A stretch of DNA of 64,000 nt from Camelus bactrianus (GCF_048773025.1 NC_133546.1:63697001-63761000); one strand, 5' to 3'. Positions 23,531 to 36,447 are shown, numbered from the stretch's first letter. The notes: generated by a model from the sequence alone, not told the origin. Program-made: numbers and translations.

Positions 23531-24149
23531 CAGCCAATATAAATAATAAATGTGGTGATACTGTTCTTGGAAAATGAGATAAATGGTTCTTAATAGTTCT
23601 TAGTATTTTTTTTTTCTTTTCCTTACAGATTCACTATATAAAAATAAAAATACAAAAATATGAAAAGTTTGTTTCCCTTCCATTTCTGTGCCCCTATGAG
23701 CTGGTTCCCCTTCCTAGAGGCAACTGCTGTTTCTGGTGACCAGTGTTTCCATTATGTATTAGGAATGTCATATGAAGTGTATCGTTTAAAGTTAATTTTC
23801 ATATGTTAAAATGACATTGATGTAGGACGTGAATCCAATATGCCCTTAGTGCAGTGGAGAGGGGTGGTGTTTGAAAGAGAACTGTTGCACTTGGGAGCAT
23901 GTGTGTGAATCATGGAAAACAGGATGAGAGCCCTCTATCCTCTGCCTGGTCCAATAAAACTCATTCTGAAGCATTGTCTCCTCTTTCTTTACTGACCTGG
24001 CTTGAGAATGGGGACTCCTCAGTATGAGAGTCACAGATCTTGTGGACTGAGTGCTCCTAACTCCTTTGTAGCATTTTCATGAAAGGGCATAACTAATCAG
24101 GGAAAACAAAACAAAACTAGGTTTAGGGTTTAAAACTTTACCTGGTCAA

Positions 24150-24612
24150 CAAGGTATTGCCTGCTCTGGTTCCTGCCTGTCTTCCCAGTGTCATATTTCA
24201 TTATTCTTCCCACAGCTGATGTTTCCTTCCCTATACTTTCTCCAAGAAGCCATGTATTTCTGCATCAGGATTTGTGCCCCTGTTTCCTGCATTACCACCC
24301 CTAGACTGTCACCTGCTCGACTCCTCCTCTTCTACTTGTCCTTCTGATTTCATTTTAACCTCCCTGCTCAGTGAGCTCTTCCTTTTCAACCTTCTAACTT
24401 AAGTTAGATCTTAAGTTTTTCCTTTTCTTTCCCCTGTACTTATCATGTTGTTATTTTATAGTTATTTGTGTGGCTATTCATGTTACATCCTGTTAAGCTG
24501 TCTAGACTGTAAACTTCACGAAGTTCTGGACCATGTATGACATGTCACTGTTCTGTTGAGTTAGCGCCTATAAGCACTGTAAGCATTCACTCAACATACA
24601 TTGATTGAAAAA
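24150..24612 (+). repeat. L2 LINE 3' region
   Basis: Phrases 'cctccctgctcagtgagctc', 'cccctgtacttatcatgttg', 'gtctagactgtaaacttcac' and 'attcactcaacatacattga' follow the L2 3' end in order. It directly precedes the MLT2 LTR. Confidence 0.65.
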
Positions 24613-24622
24613 TATTTGAGTA

Positions 24623-25177
24623 TGATGATTACTTTTGTGTCAACTTGACTGGGCCACTGAGCACCCAGATGTTTGGTCAAGTATTACTCTGGGTGTGTCT
24701 GGGAGGGTGTCTCTGGAAGAGATTAACATTTGAATCTGGTAGATTGAGTAAAGCAGATGTCCTCCCTGATGTGGGTGGGCCTCATCCAATCAGTTGAAGG
24801 CTTGAGTAGAACAAAGAGGTTAACCCTTCTGTGAGTAAGAACGAACCCCTCTTGCTGGACTGCCTGCAAGTGGGACATTGGTTTTTTTTTTCCCCCCTAC
24901 CTTTGGAGTGGAACTGAATCTTTGACTCTTCCTGGGTCTTGAATCTATTGGCCTTCACACTAGAACCATACTGTCAGCACTCCTGGTTTCTCAGACCTTT
25001 GGACTTGAACTAGAACTAACACCACTGGCCCTCCAAGTCTTCACCCTACCAGATCTGGGGACTTGTCAGCTTCTATAATTGCCTGAGCCAATCTTTATAG
25101 TAAATTTCTTCATATTTGTGATGCACATACACACACCTTACTGGCTCTCTCTCTCTCTGGAGAACTCTGATCAATAA
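24623..25177 (+). repeat. MLT2-type LTR (ERVL fossil)
   Basis: Starts 'tgatgattacttttgtgtca', passes 'gtgggcctcatccaatcagt' and 'gcctgagccaatctttatag', and ends in 'ctctggagaactctgatcaa', the MLT2 layout. The polyadenylation-like region near 25100 sets the plus strand as sense. About 555 bp, near full length, solo. Two other copies of the same type lie at 37276 and 55444, both on the minus strand. Confidence 0.8.
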
Positions 25178-25699
25178 ATGCAGTAAACTTCCTAATCTTC
25201 CATAAAGTAACTATAATAGAAGACACAATGTTTCTGAAAAATGTCAACTGTGGATCTAAAGTAAGAAAGCCATCTTGTGGTGTTTCTGGGAATATCATGT
25301 TGATATGTGAAGTATATATATATCCCTTAGAAACTGAAGCATAGTTTTCTGCAATAGTTCTTAACATATTTTTTTGCCAAAGTCACCTTTGGAAATTTGG
25401 TGAAATCTGATGACTCATTAAAGCAGTGTTTTTAAATAAATAGGATATATAATGTTACAGAAGAAACCAATTATAATGAAATATGGATACCAAAATATTG
25501 AAAAAATAAATGTGATTTTGTAAGATATATTCCTCTTCATTAAAGACTTAATTAGTAAGGCAATATAATTAAATGTGGGCAATTTAAAATTTTATTTCTT
25601 AAAGAGATAAGTATGAAGGTCATTGGTATGACTAGACTGTATGCCTATTCATGCTATAAAACAACCATATCGTGAGTCTAAAACTGTTGTAATTTCAAA

Positions 25700-25976
25700 A
25701 CAGAAACAGACTCATAGACGTAGAATACAAACTTGTGGTTGCCAAGGGGGCGGGGGGTGGGAAGGGCCAGACTGGGATTTCAAAATGTAGAATAGATAAA
25801 CAAGATTATACTGTGTAGCACAGGGAAATATATACAAGGTCTTATGGTAGCTCACAGAGAAAAAATGTGACAATGAATATGTATATGTTCAAGTATAACT
25901 GAAAAATTGTGCTCTACACTGGAATTTGACACAACATTGTAAAATGACTATAACTCAATAAAAAATGTTAAAAAAA
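25700..25976 (+). repeat. Young L1 3' end with 19-bp target duplication
   Basis: 5'-truncated L1 (277 bp) ending 'caataaaaaatgttaaaaaa'. Flanks aaactgttgtaatttcaaa (25681-25699) and aaactattgtgatttcaaa (25977-25995) are a 19-bp duplication with two mismatches. Confidence 0.9.
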
Positions 25977-26399
25977 AAACTATTGTGATTTCAAAGTAAT
26001 GATAAATGGTATCAAGGTATACGCCACAGATGTAGTGTGATACAAAAATATTTATTTCTGACAGTCACAGGAACTACTGCTAATAATTCTCTTGTTTGTT
26101 GCCTTCTTTTTAATAATGGAAGGAAATCCGAAGTTTCATACTGTGAGAAAAGATGTCCACATTTAAAGACTCCTGAATTATACCCATTGATTCCTTGACA
26201 GTCTGTGATTAGGTCCATGGACCTGAGGTTCAGAATCCTTGGTGGGGAGTTAAATTGGATCTTAACAAAAAGCACGAATAGGGGCTCCAAAAGTTGATTC
26301 TAAAATTCAGGAGTTTTCTGACAATACCAAGGATGCGTAGAATAAAAGTCAGTATTTACTTAGCTCTTCATATTCATGATTTTGTTTTAAAAGTTATTA

Positions 26400-26690
26400 T
26401 TAATACAAGCATTTTTATAATACTTTATAATGTACATAGGATGCAGAAATAGCTGGTCTCATTTTATCCTCTCAACAACCAAATGAGACACAGATAACGT
26501 ACACATATACTCTGTGTTCCGTATGTTTGATTACTCTTATTTAGCAAGTGCAGAAGTTGAGGAGAGTCTTGATTTAACCCCAAATGCTTTAAGTACCTAC
26601 TCAAGATCACAGTGTTAAGAATATCTACTTGTAATTCCAACTTGGGTCTAAATCCAAACAGTATGCTCTTTAGACTCAGTATGTCGCCAT
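26400..26690 (+). repeat. MIR SINE, diverged
   Basis: 'cattttatcctctcaacaac', 'actcaagatcacagtgttaa' and 'cttgggtctaaatcc' match MIR in order, with an unrelated AT-rich insert in the middle. Confidence 0.5.
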
Positions 26691-26764
26691 GAATTCACGT
26701 TTGCTGGTGAAATATGCTTGTACATTTAAAATGTATGGATTAACACATCCTATAATATATTTAA

Positions 26765-26853
26765 AACATACTGGAGAGCTGCCTACAATAAAGAATCATG
26801 GAGCCTAAAATGTCACTAGTGCTGAGATTGAGAAACCCTTGTTCAGAGGAAGA
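26765..26853 (+). repeat. MER5A-like hAT end
   Basis: 'gcctacaataaagaatcatg' and 'aaaatgtcactagtgctgag', then 'attgagaaaccc', match the 3' part of MER5A. Confidence 0.6.
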
Positions 26854-26971
26854 TACTTAAAAAAATCCCCATGAGCTCTGGCACTTACGCTGACACGTAG
26901 ATATGTCTTTTTGTCAAACCAAGTTGATCTTGAATGCCTGGTTAAAAGTCAGTTTAAAAAGCTGCTACTAG

Positions 26972-28133
26972 CAATGTTTTTCCTTGGGTAGTCTAACAAG
27001 GCAATAGAAATAGAAGCAACGATAAACAAATAGGATCTAATTAAACTTAAAAGCTTTTGCACAGCAAAGGAAACCATAAACTAAGCAAAAAGGCAACTTA
27101 CAGAATGGGAGAAAATATTTGCAAATTATTTGACTGATAAGGGTTTAATTTCCAGTATATACAGACTGTTCATACAACTTAATAACAAAAAAGCAAACAA
27201 CCCAATCTAAAAATGGGTGGAAGATCTAAATAAGTAATTCTCCAATGAAAACATACAAATGGCCAATAAGCACATGAAAAAATGCTCAGTATCGCTAATT
27301 ATCAGAGAAATGCAAATCAGAACTACAATGAGGTATCACCTCACCAGTCAGAATGGCCATCATTAAAAAGTCCACAAACAACGAATGTGGGGAAGAGTGT
27401 GGAGAAAAGGGAACCCTTCTGCGCTGCTGGTGGGAATGTAGTTTGTTGCAGCTATTGTGGAAAGCAGTATGGCGATTCCTTTAAAAACTAAAAATAGACT
27501 TACCATATGATCCAGCAGTCTCACTCCTGGGCATATATCCAGAGGGAACTCTTAATTTGAAAAAAAGACATGCACCCCAATGTTCATAGCAGCACTATTT
27601 ATAACAGCCAAGACACAGAAATAACCTAAATGTCTATTGACAGATGAATGGATAATGATGTGGTATATATACACAATGGAATACTGCTGAGCCATAAAAA
27701 AGAATAAAATAGTGCCATTTACAGCAACATAGATGGGCCTGGAGATCATCAGGCAGTAAACCAGAAGGAGAAAGCAAAATACAACATATCACTTCTATGT
27801 GGAATCTACAGAAATGACACAAATGAACTTATTTACAAAACAGAAACAAAAAAAGCCCAGAAAGACTCACAGACATAGAAAACAAACTTAGGGTTACTAT
27901 AGGGTAAAAGGGAGTGGAAGGGATAAATCGGGAATTTGGGATTTGCAGATACTAACTAATATATATAAAATAAACAACGAGTTTCTACTCTATAGCACAG
28001 GAAACTATATTCAATATCTTGTGGTAATCTATAATGAAAAGGAATATATGTGTGTGTATATATATGACTGAAACATTATGCTGTACACCAGCAATTGACA
28101 CAACATTATAAACTGATTATACTTCAATTAAAA
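26972..28133 (+). repeat. Young 5'-truncated L1 with 16-bp target duplication
   Basis: A 1.16-kb L1: ORF2 3' end ('gcttttgcacagcaaaggaa', 'gaactacaatgaggtatcac', 'catatgatccagcagtctca') plus 3' UTR and a short A tail. It is flanked by aaaaagctgctactag (26956-26971) and aaaaagctgttactag (28134-28149), one mismatch. The ORF2 remainder is not open. It inserted in sense with ME1 transcription. Confidence 0.93.
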
Positions 28134-28369
28134 AAAAAGCTGTTACTAGTGGATTAATTTAATTAAATAATCTAATGTATGTGTGGAAAGTGCAATTGTT
28201 ACTATTTGAGATTTCAAATCCTGAGCTGTTTGTATTATTGCATATATATTAAAAAAATCTTAGTTTGAATTTGAATTGAGTGGGTTGGTTATTCAAAATA
28301 GAACTACACAGAACTGTACTGCATGAAGCTGAAAAGTTGTTTCAGATTGATGTATTTATTTAGCCATTT

Positions 28370-28640
28370 GTTTATTTAAAATTTATCGAGGCACTGCTCC
28401 GTCCTGACGTTGGATTAGGTGCTGTCATACAAATATGAATAGCATAGTGCCTGTCCTTCAGAAGCACCTAGACCTCTTGGTAAAATACCAGATAAGCAAA
28501 AACAGTGAAGTACAGAAAATTCCATGTTAGAAGCACATGATATTGTGGGAGTATCATGAGAGGACACCTCACTGATTCAGAAAGAAGGGGGAAAAGCGTT
28601 CTTGAAGGAGACCATTAGGATTAGGCAACGGACGTTTACA
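28370..28640. repeat. Ancient L1M-type fragment
   Basis: 'aggtgctgtcatacaaatat' and 'gggaaaagcgttcttgaagg' resemble the old LINE 3' region listed at 3800-4260. Weak. Confidence 0.35.
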
Positions 28641-29511
28641 GATTAATTGGTAACTAAATGTGTGGAATTGCAGTCCAATTTACATACTCTGGATTCTTCT
28701 ACAACCTCAAAGAGTTAAGAAATCAAGTGAAGGCACAATAGGCAATTGTCTTGTAATCCTGATCTTTTTGGTTCACTACCTGTGTAATCACTTGACATAT
28801 TATAGGCATATTTAGAGGGTTTTGTCTGAGTCACATATATAAGATTTTTTTTTTTTTAGGAACGGTGTAAATGTGTGTGAGACTGGAGGTTTGGATGTCA
28901 ATCCAAGATTTTAGACTTGGTTTTGTCATTTGTGTACATTGGTAGTTTGAATAGTTTGCTAAGAATTACCATTCTGCCTGTTTAGCATGTACTTTTCTCT
29001 ATTGTGAAATTTGCCTTTCTTCTTTGGGAACAGTAGCACTCCATCTTGCTGAAAGGATTTTAAAAATTTATTAATGATTTTAAGAGTTATGTTTGGAAAT
29101 GTAGTGTTGACATTGATGGTTAACAGTCTCTCAGCCTGATACGAAATCTGTAAAGTTTCTGACTTTTAAGCAAGAAATACTTTAATTAAATATCTCATCT
29201 GATACTTAAAAAGTCCATTTTTCTTTCTTAGGTAGAGGTGTTTTTTTAAATTAAGCAAAGATCACTTAAACTACAATATAGTATACTTGCTTATACCCTT
29301 TAATACCTAGATGAAATAAATTTGGGATGTTATAAAATTATGATATTTTGCTGTAAGTTTTCGGGTATCTAGGGCCAAGTATATTTTAGATATATTTTTA
29401 TGATCATTCTTATGCCAGTTTAGATTACTTTATATCAGATATGAGTAAAAATTAACTGCTATTAATAAAGTTAAAGGTTTTTCTTAAAGCTGTTAATATA
29501 TTATTGGTTTT

Positions 29512-30823
29512 ATTTAAAAAAATTTTTTATTGAAGTATAGTCAGGTTACAGTGTTGTGTTAATTTCTTGTGTACAGCATAATGTTTTAGAGATACATATA
29601 TATATTCCTTTTCATATTCTTTTTCATTATAGGTTATTACAAGATATTGACTATAGTTCCCTGTGCTATACAGTAGAACCTTGCTGTTTATCTATTTTAT
29701 ATATAGTAGTGTGTATCTACAAATGTCAAACTTCCAATTTATCCCTCCACCTCCTGCCCCCCTTATTCCCCTGGCAACTATAAACTTATTTTTTATGTCT
29801 GAGTCTGTTTCTGTTTTGTAAATAAGTTCATTTGTGTTGTTTTTTTAGATAGATGCCACATATGTATGATATCGTATGGTATTTGTCTTTCTCTTTCTGG
29901 CTTATTTCACTTAGTATGATGATCTCCAGGCCCATCCATGTTGCTGCAAATGGCATTATTTTATTTTATTTTTTATGACTGAGTAGTATTCATATATATA
30001 TATGTGAATATATAATAATAAATAATAATGAAATATATATATACACCCCCCCATCTTTATCCAGTCATCTATCCATGGGCATTTAGGTGGTTTCCATGTC
30101 TTGGCTATTGTAAATAGTGCTGCTGTGAACATTGGGGTGCATGTATCTTTTTGAATTAGAGTTCCCTCTGGATATATGCCCAGGAGTGGGATTTCTGGAT
30201 CATATGGTAAGTCTATTTTCAGTTTTTTAAGGAATCCCCATACTGTTTTCCATAATGGCTGCACCAAACTGCATTCCTACAAACAGTGTAGGAGGGTTTC
30301 ATTTTCTCCACTCCCTCTCCCGCATTTATTGTTTGTGGACTTTTTAATGATGGCCATTCTGACTGGTGAGGTGATACCTCATTGTAGTTTTAATTTGCAT
30401 TTATCTGATATTGAGCAATTTTTTTCATGTTCCTGTTGGCCATTTGTGTGTCTTCATTGGAGACATGCTTGTTTAGATCTTCTGCCCATTTTTGGATTTG
30501 GTTGTTTGTTTTTTTGTTATTGAGTTGTATGAGCTATCTGTATATTCTGGAAATTAAGTCCATATCAGTCACATCATTTGCAAATATTTTCTCCCATTCC
30601 ATAGATTGTCTTTTAATTTTGTTTATGGTTTCCTTTGCTGTGCAAAAGCTTACAAGTTTAATTAGGTCCCATTTGTTTATTGTTGCTTTTATTTCGATTG
30701 CCTTGGTAGACTGCCGTAGGAGAACATTGCCAAGATTAATGTCAGAGAATATTTTGCCTACGTTTTCTTTTGAGAGGTTTTTAGAGTGTTGTCTTATGTT
30801 TAAGTCTTTAAGCCATTTTGAGT
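29512..30823 (-). repeat. L1 3' fragment, minus strand
   Basis: A 1.3-kb 5'-truncated L1 from its tail (T run near 29515) through 'tattgaagtatagtcaggtt', 'attccctctggatatatgcc'-like sequence and 'tttttttgttattgagttgt' to 'aagccattttgagt'. The flanks ttattggttttatttaa and ttactggttttaaataa fit a target duplication with three mismatches, so it is older than the copy at 26972. It contains an AT-dinucleotide patch at about 29993-30045. Confidence 0.85.
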
Positions 30824-31597
30824 CTTACTGGTTTTAAATAATTGATTTTTCTGCCTCTTAAAGGAGACTATCACTAGAGAATTTGGCTGTACAGCTGAAT
30901 GCATGCAAAATAATCAATTTTATATGATTATTTTTCTGATATAAACTTTACCTTGGAAATCTGGCTGTTGGTTTTTTGAAGACATGAGATTGCATGCCAG
31001 AAGGAGAATTCTAAAAGTTGTTATCTATATTGTCAATTACAATTTTAAAAAGTCAATTTCAAAGAATAGTTTTTGGCTCTGGAAGGGTTGGGGGAAAGAA
31101 CCATTCAGTGAAATGTGTCCAGGGCAAATGAGTATCACTTCTTATTCTGTAGATATGCAATATGCACATAAACTATGTTAACACATTTGAAAATGTTGTA
31201 TTTAAAACTGAAGCTCAGTTTGATCTCTATTTTAGAATAATACATAATAAAAATATAAAGCCCCCTCCTTTTGTACTCTTTACATATAAATAATTTGTCC
31301 CTGAAATTGCTATTAAAATTAATTATAAAACCTTTTTGATATGAAAAAATACCTTTTAGGACATATGTGCCATATTATCTTTAATGTCATATTTATCAAA
31401 TATGTATGTAGTTCAGTTGAAAACACAAATTATTAAAAAAAATTTGTAAAGAACTCAGGACGAATTAGATTTTAAAAAGGATATTTTAAAATTTGGAGTG
31501 TGAAATATATCCATAATTTGCTAAGACTTTTACTCATTTTAATTCTGCTCTTTTCAAGCAAGGAACAAATTAGCTGCTGAATTGACTTTTTATGGAA

Positions 31598-31930
31598 ACT
31601 ATTAAAATTTAGCACAGTGAAATTCACTCTTTCTGGTGTACACTTCTATTAGTTTTGACAAGTGTACAATGTTGTATAACCAGCACCACAATCAAGAAAA
31701 TTCCATCAAAAAATTCCCTTATCTTTCCTCTTTGCAGTCAACTCTTCTCTCCACTCCCAGGCTTTTGGAGAACTACTGATTTTTTTTAATCCTTATAATT
31801 TTGCCTTTTCCAGAATGTCCAATAAGTGGAATCATGCAGTATGTGGCCTTTTCTGAGCCTGGCTTCTTTCATTAACATAATGCATTTGAGATTTATCTGT
31901 GTTTCTTGTTTCAGTAGTTTATTATTTTTT
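31598..31930 (-). repeat. L1MC-E type 3' fragment
   Basis: 'gaccagcaccacaatc'-like text (plus strand 'ataaccagcaccacaatcaa'), 'gtggaatcatgcagtatgtg' and 'ggcttctttcattaacataa' are the antisense of old L1 3' UTR. Confidence 0.65.
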
Positions 31931-32104
31931 TTTTACTATTAATGTTCTTGGGTACTGATATAGCTTAGTTGATTCAAGTTTTTTGTGATTATTGCTTTCT
32001 ACTTTTTAAAACCTTCTTTCTTTACTTTTTTGCTTTATCTTCTCCAAAACATATAATAGCAATTGTATAGTGATAGCAAATCATTAATTAATAATTTATT
32101 CATG

Positions 32105-32230
32105 ATTAATGTGTTAAAGTGTTCATCCAAAACATTTTTTGTTGATTGCCTACAAAGTGGCAGGTATTGTTCTGGACACTAGGGATTCACCAGTTGAATA
32201 AAACATACAAACGTCTCTGCCCTAATGTAT
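32105..32230 (+). repeat. Ancient LINE fragment
   Basis: 'gtggcaggtattgttctgga' and 'aacgtctctgccctaatgta' match the start of the old L1M-type 3' region. Short and diverged. Confidence 0.4.
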
Positions 32231-33325
32231 GATTATGGCTTCAAACATTAAAATTAATAAATTCTGTTATAGTGAATTACCACACATGTATAGATTGTCT
32301 TAAAGATTTTTGTGATTTAGATAATGTTTCCATTTTTGCAATTCTGCTTGATTATTTTAAGTCATTGTTCAGGGGAAAAAGAAGGCAAACTATTGAAGTT
32401 TATTTGAAACAACGAAGATTGTTAGTGTGGAATATAGATCCTGTTTGTTCTGTTCTTATGGTAATTGTTTCTCATAAATTAGTCTGGACAAAGTTCCTTT
32501 CTCACTTTTGTTTGCTCTGTGCGAACATAGTTTCTAATATAAGTCTCCTGTTATGCCAGGAATTTTGTTTTCATTTCTGCTTGATTGTCTCAGTTTTCTC
32601 AAGAAGACATACGTAGATGAATTAGTAGAGTCAGAAGAATAGTTGTCCTGTTAGCTGCCCTCAGCAGTGAAACAACATACCATTCTGCTGTCTAGGGATC
32701 TAGTCCAAAGGGTTTTTAAGGAGTAGGTAAAGTAAAAAAAAAAGAAAAAAAAAAGACAGAAAAAGAGAAAACCAGGGTTGAACTAGAGTGTAAAACGCTT
32801 TTAAGGAATTACAATTATAGGTGGTCTGGAAACCTAATATATGTGTAGCTAAGCTTTTAAACTACATGAAAGACTCAGTAGAAATCTGACTGAAAGTTAG
32901 AACCTGCCTGTCTACTTTTGATACACTGTTCTTTGTTGGATTGGCCCTGCAGGATAACCCTAAGGGAAAAATTCTTTGTAACAGGTATATGTTACCTCAA
33001 CTTTTAATGGAGAGAATATATTAGAGTGTCACTGTCAAGTTGGAGACATAACTACCTGTTTATAAATTTCTACAAAAGATATCTATTAATATGTCTGTGT
33101 TAATATGAAAAAAAATATAGAGCCAGGATCCTTATATTGTTCAGAATTCCCCTGGCTGCTTCTCTGAATACTTTTTGGGAAGCTGCTGGTTGGTAGAAAT
33201 CACACTGATGTGTGGCCTTCTTAAAAATTGCCATACATATTTAAAATTTTTCAGGAGTTTTAGGACTAAAGTTTACATATTCCTTGGTTTTTTTTTTTTT
33301 TTTTTTTTAAATTCACAGAAGGTAG

Positions 33326-33835
33326 TGTTACCGGATCCAAACTCGTTCTGCTTGCCGCACAACAGGCCAGTGAATTGGGAGACGAGGTGTTAGGGCAAGG
33401 AATAATGACTTTATTTGGAAAGACAGCAGACCGAGAAGACAAACATCCTAGAGAACCATCTTAACCGAGGTAGAATTCAGGCTCCTTTTATAGTGAAAGG
33501 GGAGGGGGCGTGGCTGGCTGTTGCAGACTTCCTGGTGCCAGCCAGACCCTGCAGGGGATGGGATAAGGCTTTGCTTTTGCAGCTGTGCATGTAGGTCAGG
33601 TCATGATGTTCTTTTATACTCATAATAAGACAAATATTATCCTCTGTTCTGCAACTTTTTATCTATGAATCGGAAAGTGTTATACCCTTAAAGGTCAGAG
33701 CCTTGAGAATGGGCTCTCCTGTATATTGGAGGCTGTAGGCAACATTCTTAATTCGAAGCAAAAGCAATAGAATACAAAGGTTAAAATAAAAGAATCAGGT
33801 CTAATATGGAGTCAGATTTGTTCTTCCCTGTTACA
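33326..33835 (-). repeat. Solo LTR with 4-bp target duplication
   Basis: A 510-bp LTR bounded by TGTTACCGGA and CCCTGTTACA, with GTAG on both sides (33322-33325 and 33836-33839). A 4-bp duplication and TGTTAC/GTTACA termini suggest an ERV1-like element. It is on the minus strand. No internal sequence remains. An 18-T run lies just upstream (33291-33308). Probably lineage-specific in age. Confidence 0.75.
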
Positions 33836-34689
33836 GTAGTAATAGAATATGAACCCAGTCGTAGGACTTTTAACTCTTAACTCAGCCCAGTTCTCCAGAT
33901 TTCTAAACCCTGGTATTGTTTGCTTTGGGTTTTTTTTTTAAAGAGTTGAATTGGCACTTTAGTGTGTCTCGGAAAATTTGGCAAACAGTTTGTGGGAGTT
34001 TGTAGTTACTAAACATCAAAGAATATGAAGAGATATCCAGATGGCATTATCATTTACATGGTGTAAGTTATGGCAGACCTGTTAGACGGAGGAATTAGCT
34101 TCAGACCAGACATTGGAAAATTCATGTAAAAAAGTGTGGCTAATGACACTAGTAAATGGTTAAGCACCACTATTAAGTAAACGAAGGAGCGTACGTATGT
34201 CAGTACTTCCGATACCAGGCCTTATTCTCAGAATATTAATATTTTGATTATTATTTTTGCAGGCAGATTTTCAAGGGCACAACATACCAGTTTACGCTTC
34301 TTCATATATGTTTGAGACTTTAACTTCAGCCTAGCTTTTTCCCCCCGTTTTTGATTTCCAAGTTTTCATTTCGAGTTAGAGAAAAGTCTATTGAGTTTTC
34401 TTTCTTGTTCAAATATATTACTGTACATAACTTCCATTTCTAGGAGTTATTTCATGACATTTTGCTTTATATCTTCATAAAAAGTTGTATCTTTGAACAG
34501 GTGAAGTATGCCTTCCAAGTTTTTAGATTACTTTTTTACAAAAATATCCCTTTCTGGCTGCTTCAAATTTTAAATGTTATCTTACTGGGATAAATATGCT
34601 AATTAATGTGTTTCCTGAGCAGCAATTTTAATGTTTTTAAAATTTTAATGTTAAGTCTCTAAAATATTTTAAACTTTCTATTTTGTTCA

Positions 34690-35060
34690 TGTAGCAAATT
34701 ACTGAGTTCTAATTATGTCAGCTAGTGTTCTGAGCACTAGGCATAAAACAACAAAAACAAACAAAAAAAACAGACAAAATTCCCTGACTTCATGGAGTTT
34801 GCATTCTGGAGCAGGGACACAGACCACAAATAAAATAGAAAATGGCATGCAGAAGGTTCCAGGAGATGCTGTGGGGTTAGGCTGTGGACTGGAACTCCAG
34901 GCAGAGGACAGAGGGGCTGCGCTGGTGTGCCGTTCTCCAGGTGCCCAGGAGAGGGTTATGGCACCGGGTCCAGCTGGACACGCTGGATTATCCTCTCGGA
35001 AAGGGACCATCCTGCTGCTTTCCACACGTATTAGAACTCTGGGGGACCCCCAGCTGAGCA
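34690..35060 (+). repeat. Ancient L1M-type 3' region
   Basis: 'ctagtgttctgagcactagg', 'ccctgacttcatggagtttg' and 'gaaaatggcatgcagaagg' follow the old LINE pattern. A GC-richer stretch continues to about 35340 that I cannot classify. A second fragment of the same kind lies at about 35460-35750 ('ggtttcagagaggagggagc', 'ggtgtggtgcattcaggcca'). Confidence 0.45.
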
Positions 35061-35963
35061 TGTAACAATGGCGGCTTTTGCAGTGATGGGAGTGGCTGGC
35101 AGGGGAGGACATGTTGGAAGTGGACACCTGCTGTGCTGAGAGCTCTTGGAGCAAACCCACCCATCTTCATGTTGGCGCACATTTGCCATCCCCGAAGGAA
35201 CAGCAGCCACAGTCTAGTCAAAGAAGCCGCTGGGGCTTCAGCATCTCCAGGGAGAGTCCTCATCGCCGTCTTCCAGATTAAGGACTACCGGAGTTTCTCT
35301 GCTGTTACTCCCCCTTTGTCATATCCTGGCAAATCTCTTAGGTCCATTCTGGGTTTCTGAATCAGCTCATCAGTTACATATATATATATTTTTTGCTTGT
35401 TTTTGACCCTCATAGTTTGTAATACATTGTTTTATACAGTCGATGTTGATATAAGTACATAACATAGGTACAATAAGGTTCTAATAGGCTTACTGGGTGA
35501 GTCTGGAAAGGTTTCAGAGAGGAGGGAGCATTTGAGGTAAAGCTAGAAAGGAGAGAAGCAGGGAAGAAAGATGTTTTTGACCATAGTATTGTGGAAGAAA
35601 AAGGGGTGTGGTGCATTCAGGCCATGGTGAGAAGTTCTGTGTAACCAGGAGTGTGTAAGAATAGCGGGAGACAGCGTGGCAGAGGAGTATTGGAAAAGGT
35701 ACCTCAGAGTCATAGATAAGGCATTTCCTGACCTATTTTATGCATAGAAGCACTGTAGGTTATAGGTGAACTACTCATGTTCATAATATGAAATCTCACA
35801 ATAACTACTATTCATTTTATATTTAATGATACTAATACTGATAATTATATCTTCTTTTATTTGCCTGTCTTCAAATAATTTCCACCTATCCATTACCTGG
35901 TTTTATCCTAACAATATCTGAATGACACAGATCTGAAAATATTATAGTATCCGTTTATTTATT

Positions 35964-36086
35964 TATTTAATTTTGGGGTGGGGAAAGTTAGGTTTACTTA
36001 TTTATTTATTTAGAGGAGGTCCTGGGGATTGAACTCAGGACCTTGTGTATGTTAAGCGCTCTACCACTGAGCTCTACTCTCCCACC
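35964..36086 (-). repeat. Camelid tRNA-Ala SINE
   Basis: The minus strand reads 'gggagagtagagctcagtgg', 'tagagcgcttaacatacaca' and 'aggtcctgagttcaatcccc', with the A/T tail on the left. It abuts an L1 tail on its right. No clean target duplication is visible. Confidence 0.8.
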
Positions 36087-36097
36087 GTCCTTTTTTT

Positions 36098-36248
36098 TTT
36101 TTTCTTAAATTGAAGTATAGTCAATATGTCAATTGCTGGGGTACAGCATAACTGATGTCCCAGTCATGTGTATGTGTACATATATTCATTTTCATATTAT
36201 TTTTTATTAAAGGTTATAAGATATTGAATATAATTCCCTGTGTATAGT
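36098..36248 (-). repeat. L1 3' end, minus strand
   Basis: T run then 'attgaagtatagtcaatatg', 'ctggggtacagcataactga' and 'gatattgaatataattccct'. Short 5'-truncated copy. A small MIR piece follows at about 36255-36330 ('aaatgaggaaacaggtatgg', 'tttacccagtcacatgacc'). Confidence 0.75.
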
Positions 36249-36447
36249 ATCCTAATATTTAAAAATGAGGAAACAGGTATGGAGAGGTTACATGATTTAC
36301 CCAGTCACATGACCATGCTCAGAGGGATGTCAGATCTTCCGATTTTTAATTCCATGTACTAGTTGGATTTTATTGGTATGTATGTATGTCTTTTGTCTTT
36401 TTTTTTTTCCTCTGCCTCAAATTATTGTGTTTTCCTTTTCTCCACAG

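Larger units (their letters stand above)
10341..36447 (+). other. ME1: ME1 intron 1 (about 26.1 kb)
   Basis: Runs from GTAAGC to 'ttttctccacag'. It contains the repeats listed separately. A run of 12 C lies at 10360-10371 just inside the donor. Stretches 10560-12690, 12910-15625, 22200-22990, 28640-29510 and 32230-33290 are mostly unique-looking and AT-rich, with no gene or clear regulatory element that I can support. Confidence 0.9.

Noticed and set aside
30427-30837. Open frames of 100-136 residues around 30 kb
   Set aside because: These are antisense or broken frames of the L1 at 29512-30823.
34699-35160. Minus-strand open frame of 153 residues in intron 1
   Set aside because: It overlaps an old LINE fragment and a GC-richer stretch. 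No recognisable domain and no splice or promoter context.
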